A stretch of DNA of 64,000 nt from Ewingella americana (GCF_006438725.1 NZ_RCZD01000007.1:186001-250000); one strand, 5' to 3'; numbered from the stretch's first letter, positions 22,223 through 32,581 are shown. Notes: generated by a model from the sequence alone, not told the origin. Program-made: numbers and translations.

Positions 22223-23242
22223 TTAAGAGGATCCCACCGGTGCGGTGGTATTGCGCACCACCAGCAACGTTGGCAAAAGCAGTGAGTCTTGTTGCGGGCC
22301 AAAGTGCGGCCCCAGCCCTTCAACCAGCCGGCTCACGCTCTCAACACCCAGCTTGCGGAAATCCTGTTTGATGGTGGTCAGCGGCGGCTGGAAATAGGCA
22401 CTGTCTTCGGTGTCATCGTAGCCCACCACGGAAATCTGCTCCGGCACCCGCAGGCCATATTCATGTACCGCCCGCAGCACGCCGAGCGCCATCTGGTCAT
22501 TGGCCACCAGCATCGCCGTCGGGCGCGGTGACGCGCTTAATAAGGACAACGCCAGCTGATACCCCGATGCAGCACTCCAGTCGCCGTGCCGTGTGGCACA
22601 GGGCGCTATTTGCTGCTGCGACAGTTCATGCAACCACCCCTCATAACGCAGCCGGGCTGACACCGAGGCCAGAGGGCCGGTCACCAGCGCAATCTGCCGG
22701 TGGCCCAGTTGCAGCAGGTGGTCAACACCCTGCTTCGCGCCACAGTAGGGATCAAACAGGGTTTTGAATACCGGCGCATCCGGCGCGACGTCAAGGAACA
22801 TCACCGGCAGTTGGCCGCAGAATTCCACGATAGACTGTGCTTCTTGTGTCGCCAACGGCACATTAATCATTACGCCATCAACCCGTTGGGCAATCAGTTC
22901 ACTCACGGCCGCACGGCAGGCGGGCAAGCTGAGATTGTCGATCATCGAGATAACCACGTTGAAGCCCAGCTGATTCGCGCGGGTTTTTATCGAAGAGGCA
23001 ATTTGTGAGGGCGCATGCAGGGCGAGTTCAGTCGTCGCCAGGCCCAGGGTAAAGCTCTGTTTCCCCGCCAACTGTTGGGCTACGCGGTTTGGCACGTAGT
23101 TAAGCGCCAGCATCGCTTGTTCGACTTTGAGACGGGTTTTCTGCGAGACGTGAACAGCCTGATTCAGCACGCGGGACACCGTCTGGTAAGAGACGCCAGC
23201 GTGGTATGCAACGTCATCAAGGGTGACGGATTTAGGCTTCAT
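22223..23242 (-). CDS. lacI: Lactose operon repressor LacI
   Basis: DNA-binding repressor of lacZ, released by allolactose. The 339 aa align with E. coli LacI (360). The helix-turn-helix VSYQTVSRVLNQAVHVS keeps the operator-reading Tyr, Gln and Arg, and the hinge NRVAQQLAGKQS is identical. The sugar-binding core shows SARLRYEGW, GDWSAASGYQ and VGYDDTEDSAY, with the inducer contacts. It stops at RNTTAPVGSS, so the E. coli leucine-heptad tail (residues 340-360) that makes tetramers is absent; I infer a dimer. It is 124 bp upstream of lacZ and 27 bp after the LprI-like gene. Confidence 0.93.
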   Translation of the reverse strand: MKPKSVTLDDVAYHAGVSYQTVSRVLNQAVHVSQKTRLKVEQAMLALNYVPNRVAQQLAGKQSFTLGLATTELALHAPSQIASSIKTRANQLGFNVVISMIDNLSLPACRAAVSELIAQRVDGVMINVPLATQEAQSIVEFCGQLPVMFLDVAPDAPVFKTLFDPYCGAKQGVDHLLQLGHRQIALVTGPLASVSARLRYEGWLHELSQQQIAPCATRHGDWSAASGYQLALSLLSASPRPTAMLVANDQMALGVLRAVHEYGLRVPEQISVVGYDDTEDSAYFQPPLTTIKQDFRKLGVESVSRLVEGLGPHFGPQQDSLLLPTLLVVRNTTAPVGSS

Positions 23243-23269
23243 AATGCTCTCTCAGGCTGGATAGCGCGA

Positions 23270-23656
23270 TCACGGGCAGCTCAGATCACCCTCTTCACAA
23301 TGCATGATAGCGTTGATTTCTTTGGTACGCTGCTCGGTTTTTTGCTGCAAACACCCCGAATAAATCATCGGCCAGACCGAGCCGCCTTTTACGCCAGAGG
23401 ACTGGAATTCACAGTCACTGTCTCGGAAGGCAATCCAGTTGCGTTGAGCCGCTTTGAATTGCGTTTGCTGTTCCGGTGTAAGCTGCGCCATCTTTTGCTT
23501 ATAGGCTTGATTTAGCCGCGTATCACTGCGTTTAAAATCCTGGCTGGCGCAAATATTCATGTCTATTTGGGTATTGGCATTTTTGCAGTCTACCTCAGCC
23601 TCAGCTGCGTGGGCCAACGGCGACAGGGCTAGCAGAGCGATCAGGGTTAGGCGCAT
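23270..23656 (-). CDS. LprI-like protein (DUF1311), exported
   Basis: Small secreted protein of the lysozyme-inhibitor LprI / DUF1311 family; a lysozyme-inhibiting role is known only for some members. I start at MRLTLIALLALSPLAHA, a signal peptide, giving 128 aa; the longer frame overlaps fbaA and is rejected. After cleavage come VDCKNANTQIDMNICASQDFK and WIAFRDSDCEFQ, the family signature with paired cysteines. It lies between the fbaA terminator and lacI, so its promoter must be in the short gap at 23657-23700, and it may read into lacI. Confidence 0.85.
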   Translation of the reverse strand: MRLTLIALLALSPLAHAAEAEVDCKNANTQIDMNICASQDFKRSDTRLNQAYKQKMAQLTPEQQTQFKAAQRNWIAFRDSDCEFQSSGVKGGSVWPMIYSGCLQQKTEQRTKEINAIMHCEEGDLSCP

Positions 23657-23673
23657 AGGGGAGTTTTCCAAAA

Positions 23674-23698
23674 GCAAAAAAAGGGGCCGAAGCCCCTT
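23674..23698 (-). terminator. Terminator of epd-pgk-fbaA
   Basis: On the minus strand AAGGGGC-TTCG-GCCCCTT followed by seven T, 45 bp after the fbaA stop; the UUCG tetraloop makes it very stable. Confidence 0.88.
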
Positions 23699-23742
23699 GA
23701 TAGTCATTTTCGCTTTCTGGCTCGCGGCCAGCGGGCGAAAAA

Positions 23743-24822
23743 TTACAGAACGTCTACTGCGTTCAGTTCTTTGAATGCCAGTTCCAGACGAGTCACCATG
23801 GATGCCTGAGCAGAACGCAGCCATACACGTGGGTCATAGAATTTCTTGTTAGGTTTGTCCGCGCCTTCCGGGTTACCCAACTGACCTTGCAGGTAGGCTT
23901 CGTTTTTCTTGTAGAACTGCAGAATACCGTCCCAGTTTGCCCATTGGGTGTCGGTATCGATGTTCATTTTGATAACACCGTAACCTACAGATTCTTTGAT
24001 TTCTGCTGCAGTAGAACCAGAACCACCGTGGAACACGAAGTTCAGCGCGTTGTGTGCAAGGTTATGTTTCTTGCAAACGTATTCCTGAGAATCACGCAGG
24101 ATCGTTGGAGTCAGTTTAACGTTACCTGGTTTGTACACGCCGTGTACGTTACCGAATGACGCAGCGATAGTGAAACGCGGGCTGATTGCGTTCAGTTTTT
24201 CGTATGCGTAATCAACGTCTTGCGGTTGAGTGTACAGTGCAGATGCGTCCATATGGCTGTTGTCTACGCCATCTTCTTCACCGCCGGTGCAACCCAGTTC
24301 GATTTCCAGAGTCATATCGATTTTTGCCATGCGAGCTAAGTACTTGCTGCAAATTTCGATGTTTTCTTCCAGAGATTCTTCAGACAGGTCGATCATGTGT
24401 GAAGAGAACAGTGGTTTACCGGTTTTAGCGAAATGTTTTTCGCCCGCGTCCAGCAGACCGTCGATCCATGGCAGCAATTTCTTGGCGCAATGGTCGGTGT
24501 GCAGAATAACTGGCACGCCGTAATGTTCGGCCATCTGATGCACATGGTGTGCGCCAGAGATAGCACCCAGAATAGCTGCGCCTTGTGGTACGTCAGTTTT
24601 CAGGCCTTTGCCTGCGATGAACGCAGCGCCGCCGTTAGAGAACTGAACGATAACCGGAGCACGTACTTTCGCGGCTGCTTCGAGAACGGCGTTGATAGAG
24701 TCGGTGCCTACGCAGTTTACTGCTGGCAGAGCAAATTTGTTTTCTTTAGCAATAGCGAAAACTTTTTGTACATCATCACCAGTGAGAACACCTGGTTTTA
24801 CGAAATCAAAAATTTTAGACAT
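23743..24822 (-). CDS. fbaA: Fructose-bisphosphate aldolase, class II
   Basis: Zinc-dependent aldolase of glycolysis and gluconeogenesis, a cytoplasmic dimer that splits fructose 1,6-bisphosphate. The 359 aa equal E. coli. The zinc histidines are in LHTDHCAKKL, FGNVHGVYKPG and FVFHGGSGS; the C-terminal Arg of RLELAFKELNAVDVL is typical. It follows pgk by 128 bp, with a hairpin in the gap, and ends the epd-pgk-fbaA unit. Confidence 0.97.
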   Translation of the reverse strand: MSKIFDFVKPGVLTGDDVQKVFAIAKENKFALPAVNCVGTDSINAVLEAAAKVRAPVIVQFSNGGAAFIAGKGLKTDVPQGAAILGAISGAHHVHQMAEHYGVPVILHTDHCAKKLLPWIDGLLDAGEKHFAKTGKPLFSSHMIDLSEESLEENIEICSKYLARMAKIDMTLEIELGCTGGEEDGVDNSHMDASALYTQPQDVDYAYEKLNAISPRFTIAASFGNVHGVYKPGNVKLTPTILRDSQEYVCKKHNLAHNALNFVFHGGSGSTAAEIKESVGYGVIKMNIDTDTQWANWDGILQFYKKNEAYLQGQLGNPEGADKPNKKFYDPRVWLRSAQASMVTRLELAFKELNAVDVL

Positions 24823-24872
24823 AGTTCTTTGTCCTGTTTCGTCGGCCGTAGATGGATTGAATCGGTTTGCTA

Positions 24873-24910
24873 TGTCGCGCGAGCTCCACTGTGCAGCCCC
24901 TCGCGCGGCA
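24873..24910 (-). other. Hairpin between pgk and fbaA
   Basis: TGTCGCGCGA at 24873-24882 pairs with TCGCGCGGCA at 24901-24910 (one G-U pair) around an 18-nt loop. It lacks a T run, so it is more likely an mRNA processing or stability element between the genes than a terminator. Confidence 0.5.
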
Positions 24911-24950
24911 AAGAAGAGCAGGAAGCCTTAAGCCCCCCGCTCAGGGTTCA

Positions 24951-26114
24951 TTACTTCTTAGCACGCTCTTCCAGCATCACAACCGCTGGCAGTGCTTTCC
25001 CTTCTACGAATTCCAGGAATGCGCCACCGCCAGTGGAGATATAGGAAATTTTGTCAGCAATACCGAACAGGTCGATAGCTGCCAGAGTATCGCCGCCGCC
25101 AGCGATAGAGAATCCGTCGCTGTCAGCGATAGCTTGCGCTACGATCTCGGTTCCTTTACGGAAGTTAGGGAACTCGAACACGCCTACAGGGCCATTCCAC
25201 AGAATGGTTTTGGCGTTTTTAATGATCTCAGCCAGGCGATAAGCAGACTCGTCGCCCATGTCGAGAATTTGTTCGTCGTCTTTGATGTCTTTTACAGACT
25301 TCACTGTCGCGGTCGCAGTTTCAGAGAACTCAGTCGCTACGCGCACATCGGTAGGAACTGGGATGTCACAAATCGTCAGCAGACGTTTGGCTTCATCAAC
25401 CAGGCTTGCTTCGTACAGGGATTTACCGACGTTGTTGCCTTGTGCAGCCACGAAGGTATTCGCGATACCACCGCCAACGATCAGTTGGTCAGCGATCTTA
25501 GACAGGGAATCCAGTACGGTCAGTTTGGTTGACACTTTAGAGCCACCAACGATAGCCACCATCGGACGAGCCGGGTTGCCCAACGCTTTGCCCAGTGCTT
25601 CCAGTTCTGCTGACAGTAACGGACCGGCACAGGCGATAGGTGCAAATTTACCTACGCCGTGGGTAGAAGCCTGCGCACGGTGTGCGGTACCGAATGCGTC
25701 CATCACATAGATGTCACACAGGGCAGCATATTTTTTAGACAGCGCTTCGTCGTCTTTCTTTTCGCCTTTGTTAAAGCGAACGTTTTCCAGAACAACCAGT
25801 TCGCCTTCAGCAACGTCAACGCCGTCCAGATAATCTTTAGCCAGACGTACAGGGGATTTCAGATGCTCTTTCAGGTAATTAACAACTGGCAGCAGAGAAA
25901 ACTCTTCGTTGTACTCGCCTTCAGTCGGACGACCCAGATGCGAAGTAACCATCACGCGTGCACCTTGTTTCAGGGCAATTTCGATGGTAGGCAATGACGC
26001 GCGAATACGTGCATCAGATGTCACTTTGCCATCTTTAACCGGCACGTTTAGGTCCGCACGGATCAATACGCGTTTACCCGCTAAATCCAGATCGCTCATC
26101 TTAATAACAGACAT
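24951..26114 (-). CDS. pgk: Phosphoglycerate kinase
   Basis: Makes ATP from 1,3-bisphosphoglycerate in glycolysis; cytoplasmic monomer. The 387 aa equal E. coli. The N-terminal substrate domain shows [13 protein letters not shown] and [11 protein letters not shown]; the nucleotide domain has [12 protein letters not shown], and near the C-terminus lies the GGGDTLAA loop before [17 protein letters not shown]. Middle gene of epd-pgk-fbaA, 71 bp after epd. Confidence 0.97.
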   Translation of the reverse strand: MSVIKMSDLDLAGKRVLIRADLNVPVKDGKVTSDARIRASLPTIEIALKQGARVMVTSHLGRPTEGEYNEEFSLLPVVNYLKEHLKSPVRLAKDYLDGVDVAEGELVVLENVRFNKGEKKDDEALSKKYAALCDIYVMDAFGTAHRAQASTHGVGKFAPIACAGPLLSAELEALGKALGNPARPMVAIVGGSKVSTKLTVLDSLSKIADQLIVGGGIANTFVAAQGNNVGKSLYEASLVDEAKRLLTICDIPVPTDVRVATEFSETATATVKSVKDIKDDEQILDMGDESAYRLAEIIKNAKTILWNGPVGVFEFPNFRKGTEIVAQAIADSDGFSIAGGGDTLAAIDLFGIADKISYISTGGGAFLEFVEGKALPAVVMLEERAKK

Positions 26115-26185
26115 GGTGAATCCTCTCGTTGATTCTCTTTAAAGTTGCTTGAGGGCAAGCCCAGCCACTGGCCAGGACTGCCGTA

Positions 26186-27202
26186 CTAGAAACCGCTAGC
26201 GGACATTGCCAATGTTGTATCCAACATTCGGTTGGCAAAACCCCACTCGTTATCGCACCAGACCAGCGTCTTAATCAGGTGCTGTCCACTCACCCGTGTT
26301 TGCGTACCATCGACGATGGCGCTGTGGGGATCGTGGTTAAAATCTGTCGAGACTAATGGTAGTTCGGTATAGTCAACAATACCACGAAAAGCGCCATTTG
26401 CGGCCTTTTGCAGCAGCTGGTTGACCTCATCGACCGTCACACATCCCCCGACAAAAACGCTTAAATCTATCGCCGTGACGTTGATGGTGGGCACGCGCAC
26501 TGAAATGGCTTCAAAGCGATCGCAGAATTTCGGCATGATGCGCGTGATGCCCGCGGCAAGTTTGGTATCGACCGGAATAATCGACTGACTCGCGGCGCGC
26601 GTGCGGCGTAAATCCGCATGGTAGGAGTCAATCACTGGCTGGTCATTCATCGATGCGTGAATGGTGGTCACAGTGCCGGATTCAATGCCATAGGCGTCGT
26701 CCAGCAGCTTAATAATAGGGATGATGCAATTGGTGGTGCAGGAAGCGTTGGAGACAATGCGGTGCTGGCGTTCGAGCAGATCGTGGTTGACGCCATAAAC
26801 AACAGTGGCGTCGAGATCATGACCACCAGGATGCGCAAACAGGATTTTCTTGGCGCCCGCAGCCAGCTGCACTTCGCCATCTTCGCGACTGCCGTAAACG
26901 CCGGTGCAGTCGAGAACCACATCAACGCCCAACTCGCCCCAAGGTAGCTGGGAGGCGTCCGGTTGATGCAACAGCCGGATGCTGTCGTCGCCGACATACA
27001 GAACGTCGCCTTCCTGACGCACGTCCCAGGCGAAACGCCCGTGGCTGGAGTCATACTTTAACAGGTGCGCCATGCCTTCAGGGCTGGCCAGTTCGTTGAT
27101 AGCAACGACGCTGATTTCCGCCCGACGTCCACATTCGTATAACGCGCGCAATACGCTACGGCCGATGCGACCAAAGCCATTAATTGCAATACGTATTGGC
27201 AT
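26186..27202 (-). CDS. epd: D-erythrose-4-phosphate dehydrogenase
   Basis: NAD-dependent oxidation of erythrose 4-phosphate to 4-phosphoerythronate, first step towards pyridoxal phosphate. It belongs to the GAPDH family: 338 aa, N-terminal [20 protein letters not shown] motif, catalytic Cys in [13 protein letters not shown] near residue 155. It is called epd rather than gapA from the epd-pgk-fbaA order and from the family text. A Cra-like site lies upstream. Confidence 0.95.
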   Translation of the reverse strand: MPIRIAINGFGRIGRSVLRALYECGRRAEISVVAINELASPEGMAHLLKYDSSHGRFAWDVRQEGDVLYVGDDSIRLLHQPDASQLPWGELGVDVVLDCTGVYGSREDGEVQLAAGAKKILFAHPGGHDLDATVVYGVNHDLLERQHRIVSNASCTTNCIIPIIKLLDDAYGIESGTVTTIHASMNDQPVIDSYHADLRRTRAASQSIIPVDTKLAAGITRIMPKFCDRFEAISVRVPTINVTAIDLSVFVGGCVTVDEVNQLLQKAANGAFRGIVDYTELPLVSTDFNHDPHSAIVDGTQTRVSGQHLIKTLVWCDNEWGFANRMLDTTLAMSASGF

Positions 27203-27654
27203 ACTTCTCCCTGTTACACGGTTGTTACCTTTTGGCGGTAACCCCTATAGTAATGCAGTGCGCAGTAACGGTGAATCGTTCTCAACAACGTTTCTGACAC
27301 CCTGAGACGTAATTCGTTCGTCATATCTCGTCACGTTAACAACCCAGCGTGGACGTTGAGCGCTGATAAGGCAACTGAAACGGTTCAGCTGAGCATAAAC
27401 CAAAGTGTGCGCAAAAGGAATAATTCGACCGTTTAGAACGCTATTCTGCGATCGAACGCTGAAATATTCAGCAGGAAAAACGTCGTTATTACAGCCTTTT
27501 CACTTCTACATCACGTTTACATTGGTCTTTTTAGCATTTGGCTGACATCAGTAAACACGGATTCAGAAAGACGAGTGTAGCTCAGGTGGCTATTTTGCAG
27601 TTTGACCTGCGTCATTTAGGGACAAACTGAGAGGCGGGTCATAAAATCGGGATG
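27203..27654. promoter_or_regulatory. epd upstream region
   Basis: Non-coding gap of about 450 bp. E. coli has PTS and other genes here (cmtA, cmtB, yggP, yggF, yggC and neighbours); none is present. The only clear signals are a Cra-like palindrome (27375-27388) and a perfect 15-bp palindrome GCTGAAATATTCAGC (27458-27472), both likely to act on the epd promoter. Confidence 0.5.
27375..27388. promoter_or_regulatory. Cra (FruR)-like operator upstream of epd
   Basis: CTGAAACGGTTCAG is nearly palindromic and fits the Cra consensus TGAAWCGNTTCA. It lies about 175 bp before epd. Cra is known to act on epd in E. coli. Confidence 0.55.
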
Positions 27655-27685
27655 AAAAAAAAGCACCCCGAAGGATGCTTTTTCC
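27655..27685 (-). terminator. Terminator of tktA
   Basis: On the minus strand AAGCATCC-TTCG-GGGTGCTT with flanking T run of eight, 20-45 bp after the tktA stop. Confidence 0.8.
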
Positions 27686-27701
27686 CTGTAAAACGTCAGA
27701 G

Positions 27702-29696
27702 TTACTTCAGCAACGACTGTGCCTGCGCAACGACGTTTTCAACGGTGAAACCAAACTCTTTGAACAGCTCTTCTGCTGGAGCTGATTCGCCGAAGCTGGT
27801 CATACCCACGATAGCGCCATTCAGGCCAACGTATTTGTACCAATAGTCAGCAATACCCGCTTCTACTGCTACGCGTGCGCTGACCGCTTTTGGCAACACG
27901 GACTCACGGTATGCCGCGTCCTGTTTGTCGAAGGCGTCAGTTGACGGCATAGACACTACGCGCACTTTGGTGCCCGCTGCGGCCAGTTTATCTGCAGCTT
28001 CTACCGTGATACCCACTTCAGAACCGGTCGCGATCAGGATCACTTCTGGTGTGCCGTTGCAATCTTTTAGCACATAACCACCGCGCGCCACGTTGGCCAG
28101 TTGTTCGGCTGTACGCGGTTGCTGGGTCAGATTCTGACGGGAGAAGATCAGGGTAACCGGACCGTCGTTACGTTCGATAGCGTATTTCCACGCGACGGCG
28201 GATTCAACCTGATCCGCCGGACGCCAGGTGCTCATATTTGGCGTCACGCGCAGGCTGGCGATTTGCTCAACCGGCTGGTGTGTCGGACCGTCTTCGCCCA
28301 GACCAATCGAGTCATGGGTGTAAACGAACACGTTGCGAATTTTCATCAGTGCCGCCATACGCACCGCGTTACGGGCGTATTCAACGAACATCAGGAAAGT
28401 CGCGGAGTATGGCAGGAAACCACCGTGCAGCGCGATGCCGTTGGTGATAGCCGTCATGCCGAATTCGCGCACGCCGTAATGGATGTAGTTACCGGCTTGG
28501 TCATCGCCCAGTGACTTCGAGCCAGACCACATGGTCAGGTTGCTTGGCGCAAGGTCAGCGGAGCCGCCGAGGAATTCAGGCAACACTTTACCGAAGGCTT
28601 CCAGCGCATTTTGTGAAGCTTTACGGCTGGCGATGTTGGCAGGTTTAGCCTGCAACTCTTCGATGAATTTCTGTGAGTCGGCCTGCCAGTTAGCAGGCAG
28701 TTCACCATTAACACGGCGTTTGAACTCTTTTGCCAGTTCCGGGTGGGCTTTCGCATAGGCCGCGAATTTCTCATCCCATGCAGCTTCTTTGGCTTTACCG
28801 GCTTCTTTGGCATCCCACTGGGCATAAATGTCCTGTGGAATTTCAAACGGAGGATAGTTCCAGCCCAGCTGTTTGCGGGTTGCTGCAACTTCTGCGTCAC
28901 CCAGCGGTGCACCGTGTGCATCGTGGGAACCGGCTTTGTTTGGTGAACCAAAACCGATCACGGTTTTGCACATCAGCAAAGAAGGTTTGTCAGTGACTTT
29001 ATGGGATTCTTCGATCGCTGCTTTGATGGAGTCTGCATCATGACCGTCTACGCCACGCACTACGTGCCAGCCGTAAGCTTCGAAACGCGCTGCGGTATCA
29101 TCGGTGAACCAGCTTTCTACGTGGCCGTCGATAGAGATGCCGTTGTCATCATAAAACGCGGTCAGTTTGCCGAGTTTCATGGTACCCGCCAGCGAGCAAA
29201 CCTCGTGGGAGATCCCTTCCATCATGCAACCGTCGCCCATAAAGGCGTAGGTGTGATGGTTTACCACATCGTGACCTGGCTGGTTGAACTGTGCTGCCAG
29301 CGTGCGTTCTGCGATAGCAAAACCGACGGCGTTAGCAATACCCTGGCCGAGAGGGCCGGTGGTGGTTTCAACGCCGGCCGTGTAGCCGTATTCCGGGTGG
29401 CCTGGGGTTTTAGAGTGCAACTGGCGGAAGTTAGCCAGTTCGCTCATCGGCAGATCATAACCTGTGAGGTGCAGCAGGCTGTAAATCAGCATTGAACCAT
29501 GACCATTGGACAGCACGAAGCGGTCACGATCAGCCCAGTGTGGGTTGGTTGGGTTGTGGTTCATATAATCACGCCACAGGACTTCGGCAATATCTGCCAT
29601 ACCCATAGGGGCGCCAGGATGGCCGGATTTCGCTTTCTGCACGGCGTCCATACTCAGTGCACGGATAGCGTTCGCAAGCTCTTTACGAGAGGACAT
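27702..29696 (-). CDS. tktA: Transketolase
   Basis: Thiamine-diphosphate enzyme of the pentose phosphate pathway that moves two-carbon units between sugar phosphates. The 664 aa compare with 663 in E. coli. The TPP motif [18 protein letters not shown] and [12 protein letters not shown] are in the N-terminal domain, [18 protein letters not shown] in the middle, and [16 protein letters not shown] in the C-terminal domain. It could be tktA or tktB by sequence alone; the place between epd and loiP makes it tktA. Confidence 0.96.
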   Translation of the reverse strand: MSSRKELANAIRALSMDAVQKAKSGHPGAPMGMADIAEVLWRDYMNHNPTNPHWADRDRFVLSNGHGSMLIYSLLHLTGYDLPMSELANFRQLHSKTPGHPEYGYTAGVETTTGPLGQGIANAVGFAIAERTLAAQFNQPGHDVVNHHTYAFMGDGCMMEGISHEVCSLAGTMKLGKLTAFYDDNGISIDGHVESWFTDDTAARFEAYGWHVVRGVDGHDADSIKAAIEESHKVTDKPSLLMCKTVIGFGSPNKAGSHDAHGAPLGDAEVAATRKQLGWNYPPFEIPQDIYAQWDAKEAGKAKEAAWDEKFAAYAKAHPELAKEFKRRVNGELPANWQADSQKFIEELQAKPANIASRKASQNALEAFGKVLPEFLGGSADLAPSNLTMWSGSKSLGDDQAGNYIHYGVREFGMTAITNGIALHGGFLPYSATFLMFVEYARNAVRMAALMKIRNVFVYTHDSIGLGEDGPTHQPVEQIASLRVTPNMSTWRPADQVESAVAWKYAIERNDGPVTLIFSRQNLTQQPRTAEQLANVARGGYVLKDCNGTPEVILIATGSEVGITVEAADKLAAAGTKVRVVSMPSTDAFDKQDAAYRESVLPKAVSARVAVEAGIADYWYKYVGLNGAIVGMTSFGESAPAEELFKEFGFTVENVVAQAQSLLK

Positions 29697-29944
29697 GTTC
29701 TACTCCAGGTCGGATTAAAAAAGCAGTCAAGAAAGTCATTTTCTCAGACTAGGCATTAAAACGGCAATCTCTAATCGCTCTCGTGATGAACTTCACAGAA
29801 TAGGCTTTTAAATCAGTGCGTTTTTTAGGATATCAACTATAGATTGCCACAAGCAAAAAACCTACCTTAACGTTATCCTCACGTTCAGTGCCTTTTAACG
29901 GCTTTTTTCTCTGTTTTTCTTTTTACTTTTGGGAACGACTAGTG

Positions 29945-30697
29945 ATGAAATTTACCCCTACTCTGTTGAGTCTGAGCGTAGTAGCTCTGCTGTCAGGTTG
30001 CGCCAATCTGAATACCGACACCCTGATGCAATCCGGTGCACAGGCCTATCAGGCGGCAACGCTGTCAGATGCCGATGTTAAAACGCTCAGCGTACAGTCC
30101 TGCGAAGAGATGGACAAAAAAGCGCAAATCGCACCGGATAACAGCGAATACGCCCAGCGTCTGAAAAAAATCTCCGCCGCCCTGGGTGATAACATTAACG
30201 GGCAACCAGCGAACTATAAAGTTTACCTCACTAAAGACGTCAACGCCTGGGCGATGGCGAATGGCTGCATCCGCGTTTATAGCGGCCTGATGGACATGAT
30301 GAACGATAACGAAGTCGAAGGCGTGTTGGGCCATGAAATGGGTCACGTGGCGCTTGGGCATACCCGCAAAGCGATGCAGGTCGCCTACGGCGCCACGGCA
30401 GCTCGTTCGGCAGCGTCTTCATTGGGGGGTATCAGCGCAACACTGTCACAGTCGCAACTGGCTGACCTTGGCGAGAAGTACGTTAACGCCCAGTTCTCAC
30501 AGAAACAGGAGTCTCAGGCTGATGATTATTCGTTTGATCTGCTGAAAAAACGCGGCATCGACCCGACCGGGTTAGCCACCAGTTTCGAAAAACTGGCCAC
30601 GCTGGATAAAGGCGGCAGCATCGGTTGGTTTGACGATCACCCTTCATCAGAAGCCCGCGCTAAGCATATTCGTGAGCGAATTGCCGCAGGAAAGTAA
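29945..30697 (+). CDS. loiP: Outer-membrane metalloprotease lipoprotein LoiP
   Basis: M48-family zinc protease anchored in the outer membrane (yggG product); in E. coli it cleaves Phe-Phe bonds and needs BepA to mature. I start at MKFTPTLLSLSVVALLSGCA (250 aa; E. coli 252); the lipobox LSGC gives Cys20 as the lipid-bearing residue. The zinc motif is GHEMGHVALGH near residue 134 and a third ligand Glu lies in QESQADDYSFDLL. A hairpin terminator follows. Confidence 0.93.
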   Translation: MKFTPTLLSLSVVALLSGCANLNTDTLMQSGAQAYQAATLSDADVKTLSVQSCEEMDKKAQIAPDNSEYAQRLKKISAALGDNINGQPANYKVYLTKDVNAWAMANGCIRVYSGLMDMMNDNEVEGVLGHEMGHVALGHTRKAMQVAYGATAARSAASSLGGISATLSQSQLADLGEKYVNAQFSQKQESQADDYSFDLLKKRGIDPTGLATSFEKLATLDKGGSIGWFDDHPSSEARAKHIRERIAAGK

Positions 30698-30722
30698 GTC
30701 GTCACTACGGTCATATCTGAAA

Positions 30723-30758
30723 TAGAGGGTGCATCACAGGGTACACCCTCTATTTTTT
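30723..30758 (+). terminator. Terminator after loiP
   Basis: AGAGGGTG and CACCCTCT arms around an 14-nt loop, then six T. It lies 26 bp after the loiP stop. Confidence 0.8.
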
Positions 30759-30858
30759 AAAAATCGCGGCTAAAAACACACTCACTTTCTATTCCATATA
30801 AATAATGCCCATCGGTGAATATATTAAGCTGCGGAATTTTAACAGGCTCTAAGCCTTT

Positions 30859-32346
30859 TTAGTCTCCGCCGTGATGAACCGTTTCTGTATTTGCAAAACG
30901 ATAACCGCCACCCAGTGCGCGAATCAGGCGAATATCTGCACTGACCCACTCTCCCTGCAACAGAATCTTTTTCGCCTGCTCTTCCAGCAGCGGCAATTTC
31001 GCTTTAGCGACCTGCGCACCGCTGAGGAGACCGACGTCAAACCGCTGCTGCGCCAGTGAGTAGATGTGCTGAGTGCCGTCCACAACCGTTTGCTGATGAG
31101 CACTTTCATCAGAAAGTGTCTGCAACTGACTGGCACTTTTAGCGACATCACTGACCGCTTCAACAACCGCTTTGTTATACGCTGCAATGCTCAGGTTACT
31201 GTTAGCGCGCACAATTGCCAGATTGGCATTCAATCTGCCGCTGTCAAACACCGGCAGCGTCAGCCCGGCGATGGCCCCCATTTGCTGCGCCGAACTGCGG
31301 AATAAGTCACTCAAGTGCAGGGCATCATATTGCAGGAAGCCCATCAGATTGATGCTCGGATAAAACGCCGCGTGCGCTGCGTCAACGGCGCTCAACGACG
31401 CTTCGATATACCAGTGCGCCGCCTGCAAATCCGGGCGGCGCGCCAGCAGTTCGTAACCCAGTGTCGGTGGAAGTGTTTCCTGAATTGGCGGCAACGCCAC
31501 CGGCGTCAAATGCAAAGCCGGTGAATTCATCCCGAGCATCGCCTGGAGTGACGTTTGCAACAGACGTAAGCGCCCTTTCGAGACATCTATTTTCTGATCG
31601 ATTTTTGCCAGCCGGATTTTAGTGCTGGTATCGTCGAGAGATGACCTGACGCCCTGTGCATACAACAGTTGATCAGTTTGCGCGATCACCGTTTCCTGCT
31701 CCCTGAGATCGATCAGAGTCTGCTTCAGCGCCATATACGTCTGGATATCCCAATACAGCTCAACCACCGCCGAAGAGACCAGCAGACGTGCTTGCGCCAG
31801 CTCGGCCTGCTTCGCCTGATAAACACCCAGTGCTGATTGGATTTGCGCACGGTTTTTTCCCCACAGATCCAGCTCGTAACTGCCCTGTAAGCCGAATGTT
31901 CCGTTGGTGTACCACGGACCGGTGGTGCCTGCCGCAGGGTCATCCAGCGCAAACGGTCCCATCACGCCTTCTGCCGACAATTTTTGCCGTTCGACATCGG
32001 CCCCGAAATCCAGCTGCGGGCCGCCTTGGGCCTCGCCCATTTTGACCTGTGCTTTCGCCAATTCCACACGCTGCATCACTACGGCAATCGACGGCGAATC
32101 CTTCAGCGCCTGCTCCACCAGCGCATTTAACTGAGGATTTTGGTAACTCATCCACCAGTTGGAACCGGGCCATTTTTGTATTGCCGCTTGAGGCATTTGC
32201 ACCGTGCGTAATTGCGTAATATCGGTTTGTGCCAGCGCAGGTTTTTCGTTATGCACCCACGCGCAACCACCGAGAGAAATAAACAGGGGAAGCAAAATAA
32301 ACGGCGTGATTATTTTGTTTTTATAAAACTCATGAATCGATTTCAA
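30859..32346 (-). CDS. Outer-membrane efflux lipoprotein (TolC/NodT family, MdtP-like)
   Basis: Outer-membrane channel subunit of a tripartite efflux pump. The 495 aa begin with a lipoprotein signal (FILLPLFISLGGCA, lipobox LGGC), then WWMSYQNPQLNALVEQAL, the usual OEP start, and two OEP repeats; the second begins at the LARRPDLQAAHW motif. GSYELDLWGKNRAQ is the typical beta-strand region. No inner-membrane pump or adaptor lies beside it, so the partner is unknown; MdtP of MdtNOP is the closest type by feel. It is convergent with loiP and not present here in E. coli. The upstream gap is AT-rich. Confidence 0.82.
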   Translation of the reverse strand: MKSIHEFYKNKIITPFILLPLFISLGGCAWVHNEKPALAQTDITQLRTVQMPQAAIQKWPGSNWWMSYQNPQLNALVEQALKDSPSIAVVMQRVELAKAQVKMGEAQGGPQLDFGADVERQKLSAEGVMGPFALDDPAAGTTGPWYTNGTFGLQGSYELDLWGKNRAQIQSALGVYQAKQAELAQARLLVSSAVVELYWDIQTYMALKQTLIDLREQETVIAQTDQLLYAQGVRSSLDDTSTKIRLAKIDQKIDVSKGRLRLLQTSLQAMLGMNSPALHLTPVALPPIQETLPPTLGYELLARRPDLQAAHWYIEASLSAVDAAHAAFYPSINLMGFLQYDALHLSDLFRSSAQQMGAIAGLTLPVFDSGRLNANLAIVRANSNLSIAAYNKAVVEAVSDVAKSASQLQTLSDESAHQQTVVDGTQHIYSLAQQRFDVGLLSGAQVAKAKLPLLEEQAKKILLQGEWVSADIRLIRALGGGYRFANTETVHHGGD

Positions 32347-32552
32347 TTTAATTATTCATCCAACAAATGAAGTTATAAATTTCAGAAGGGGAAATAGGCG
32401 AGGGGCAAAGAATAAGGGATGACAGGCTGAAATGAATTATGAAACCGTGCGGCTGCTCGTTATTTGCTATAAAATTATTATCGCGCTTAGAGTTTAATGA
32501 ATAACTAATTTGTTTTTAATATTTTAAATTTAAATGCATTCACGATAGAAAT

Positions 32553-32581
32553 AATAAAGACACCACGAAGGTGCCTTTATT
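32553..32581 (-). terminator. Terminator of speB
   Basis: On the minus strand AATAAAGGCACC-TTCGT-GGTGTCTTTATT, one mismatch, about 25 bp after the speB stop. Confidence 0.75.
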
